A DNA stretch of 6,453 bases, from NCBI GenBank assembly GCA_903907305.1, contig CAIVNT010000373.1, positions 1-6,453 on the forward strand, read 5' to 3'. The position numbers were made by a program, and so were the translations under genes. Below the pieces are notes generated by a model, which searched no databases, was not told the DNA's origin, and was given only the letters and a program-made list of their open reading frames with translations. The stretch comes from an uncultured Ignavibacteriota bacterium. GTDB lineage: Bacteria; Bacteroidota; Ignavibacteria; UBA10030; UBA8401. This document shows positions 5,305 through 6,453 of the stretch, piece by piece (the first letter of the stretch is position 1; the number at the start of each line of letters is the position of its first letter).

Positions 5305-6122
5305 TCGAACAAAATAAAATATTCCGCATAATATCGTACCTCATCCTGATATCATTGATATTCGGACTGCTGAGTTTTTTAAAGATCCAATATCAGTTCT
5401 ATGTGTGGGAGATCCTTATTGATCTGAAGATCGTTGCAGTGTTTGGTTTATTCTATCTTTCATATAGAAAGAAAGAATTGATCTTTGTACCTTCACAACT
5501 CTCATTCTTTTCTTTTGATTGGAAACAAAACATCCTTCTTTTCTTTGTGCCTCTTTGTATCTACGCAGTGACCATTGGCATTGGCATTGCTTCATCTGAA
5601 GTGAAGATCAATAAAATGGATAATGCAGCAACGCTTGTCCTTGCTACGATATTTGATATACCTGCGATTTACGTTTTCTCTATAACATCAATTTTCATCG
5701 AAGAACTTATATTTCGCGGTATACTGCTCAAATCTTTCGAGCGGTCGTTCGGGGTATTTCGGTCCATCTTTTTGACGAGCACAATTTGGGCGATCTTTAT
5801 GCTGACGGACATTGTTGGTACGGAGACAATTGATCTTTCTCTGAGTGGGATATTTGCCTTATTCTTCCTCTCCCTTGGCATTCTTCTTTCTATAGTGAGT
5901 CTTTGGAAGGGGAATGTATGGCTTGGCTATTCTTTGCGGATCGGTCTGATTACGATTACCCCGATTGTGCTGATATCACGGATTAATGAATCTGATTCTT
6001 TCTTTACAACAGATTCGATGTTCTATACTGCTGAAGGATTAATCGTTACATTAACTTCAGGCGTTATTGCAATGATCATTTATTTGAAATCCGGGCGGAA
6101 ATTGTATCGCGCTATCAAGTGA
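5301..6122 (+). CDS. CPBP/CAAX-protease-like integral membrane protein with degenerate active site
   Basis: The 273-residue protein has about eight hydrophobic helices (roughly 9-27, 38-54, 77-98, 110-133, 153-169, 182-201, 205-226, 243-262). The EExxxR motif of CPBP intramembrane glutamic proteases is present as EELIFRG (134-140; Glu134, Glu135, Arg139). The second motif, normally FxxxH, reads WAIFM (163-167), so the His is Met. The third motif, normally an H-x3-N/D-like signature, reads GNVWLGYSLRIGLI (204-217), with Arg213 and Ile217 where His and Asn/Asp are expected. It may therefore be catalytically inactive or use a changed mechanism; the alignment is by eye. The ATG overlaps the preceding stop as ATGA, so it belongs to the same operon as the SDR and SRPBCC genes. 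Family members act in CAAX processing, bacteriocin immunity or unknown roles. Confidence 0.78.
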   Translation: MIEQNKIFRIISYLILISLIFGLLSFLKIQYQFYVWEILIDLKIVAVFGLFYLSYRKKELIFVPSQLSFFSFDWKQNILLFFVPLCIYAVTIGIGIASSEVKINKMDNAATLVLATIFDIPAIYVFSITSIFIEELIFRGILLKSFERSFGVFRSIFLTSTIWAIFMLTDIVGTETIDLSLSGIFALFFLSLGILLSIVSLWKGNVWLGYSLRIGLITITPIVLISRINESDSFFTTDSMFYTAEGLIVTLTSGVIAMIIYLKSGRKLYRAIK

Positions 6123-6130
6123 AATATTTC

Positions 6131-6159
6131 TTGACTATTTAGCGAAATCGGGCAATATT
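6131..6159 (+). promoter_or_regulatory. Promoter of the Hc1-like gene
   Basis: TTGACT (6131-6136; 5/6 to consensus) and AATATT (6154-6159; 4/6) are separated by 17 bases. Transcription would start near 6166, about 40 bases before the start codon. It implies that the histone-like gene is transcribed on its own, although no terminator is visible between it and the preceding gene. A perfect palindrome, GAAATATTTC (6121-6130), abuts the -35 element. Confidence 0.45.
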
Positions 6160-6193
6160 TAGACGCAATTGGCACAATTATTTTACAAAACAT

Positions 6194-6199
6194 AAGGAG
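6194..6199 (+). promoter_or_regulatory. Strong ribosome binding site AAGGAG that decides the start
   Basis: AAGGAG lies 5 bases before the ATG at 6205 but only 2 bases before the ATG at 6202. The tandem ATGATG therefore most likely starts at the second codon. This is the best Shine-Dalgarno in the window, suggesting high expression. Confidence 0.7.
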
Positions 6200-6204
6200 T
6201 AATG

Positions 6205-6417
6205 ATGAGTCGTTTTACAGAACTTGTTGAATTGGTTCAAACTTTCGAGAAAGATTTCATCAAATTTTACGATAAAGGCAATAAATCAGCCGGCACACGC
6301 GTCCGCAAACATATGGCGGAATTAAAGCGTAAAGCGCAGGAAATCCGCGTAGAAGTGCAAGATCTCAAAGGAACCACGGAAGAGTCCGACGCTTCAGAAT
6401 CCTCTGAAAAAGCATAA
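6205..6417 (+). CDS. Histone H1-like (Hc1-type) small protein
   Basis: The 70-residue product MSRFTELVELVQTFEKDFIKF... matches the N-terminal helical domain of bacterial Hc1-like proteins, known from Chlamydiae and widespread in Bacteroidota/Chlorobi relatives. The diagnostic core is FYDKGNKSAGTRVRKHMAELK (21-41), followed by a helix to about residue 55. Hc1 of Chlamydia has a long Lys-rich C-terminal tail that condenses DNA; here the end (57-70) is short and acidic/serine-rich (TTEESDASESSEKA), so strong DNA compaction by the tail is not expected. Function is inferred from family only. The reading frame is complete, with a stop at 6415-6417. It has its own promoter and a strong ribosome binding site. 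The 36 bases after the stop show no convincing terminator before the window ends. Confidence 0.85.
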   Translation: MSRFTELVELVQTFEKDFIKFYDKGNKSAGTRVRKHMAELKRKAQEIRVEVQDLKGTTEESDASESSEKA

Positions 6418-6453
6418 AAACAGTTTTATCCTAAAATCAAAAACCGACTGCAG

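Noticed and set aside
6169..6185. TTGGCAC before the Hc1-like gene, resembling the -24 half of a sigma54 promoter.
   Set aside because: The required GC of the -12 element is absent (TTTT at that place), and a good sigma70-like pair lies just upstream.
6414..6429. ATAAAA / TTTTAT hairpin overlapping the stop of the Hc1-like gene, as a terminator.
   Set aside because: The stem is AT-only with no T run after it, so it is too weak to call.
6448..6453. CTGCAG (PstI site) at the exact right edge, which could hint at a clone end.
   Set aside because: A six-base site at a window edge is easily chance, and no vector sequence is visible.

Overview
The window looks like part of a chromosome from an environmental bacterium of the Bacteroidota/Chlorobi (FCB) lineage, possibly Ignavibacteria-like. 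This rests on the small Hc1-type histone-like protein at the right end, the FeoA/FeoB sequence variants (FeoA with a C-terminal CxxC, FeoB with an SFACAIPG gate motif) and the modest G+C. It is inferred from family resemblance, not from a search. I see no tRNA, rRNA, CRISPR array, insertion sequence or phage gene.

Left part, minus strand (about 3885 down to 1). A ferrous-iron uptake operon reads fur - feoA - feoB - small FeoB-associated membrane protein. Its genes overlap or lie close together: fur/feoA share 13 bases (or an ATGA junction if the later feoA start is used), feoA/feoB are 36 bases apart, and feoB overlaps the small gene by 16 bases. A sigma70-like promoter precedes fur, and a 7-1-7 inverted repeat sits at the expected transcription start, which suggests autoregulation of the operon by its own first product. 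After a 175-base gap comes a same-strand gene for a probable outer-membrane beta-barrel protein with a signal peptide; it runs off the left edge.

That gap holds a surprise. It contains a strong intrinsic terminator, and a second hairpin before it, that both fit RNA made from the PLUS strand, although every gene nearby is on the minus strand. A short plus-strand RNA of about 80-85 nt is the simplest explanation.

Right part, plus strand (4093 to 6417). A compact three-gene unit encodes a FabG-like short-chain dehydrogenase, a SRPBCC (START-like) ligand-binding protein that begins with GTG directly after the dehydrogenase stop, and a CPBP/CAAX-protease-like membrane protein joined by an ATGA overlap. 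The membrane protein keeps the EExxxR motif but has lost the later histidines. A separate gene with its own promoter and a strong ribosome binding site encodes the Hc1-like protein, which carries an acidic tail instead of the usual basic one.

The 207-base divergent region between fur and the dehydrogenase carries the fur promoter and operator plus repeated copies of the operator half-sites nearer the dehydrogenase side, so both units may answer to the same Fur-family regulator.
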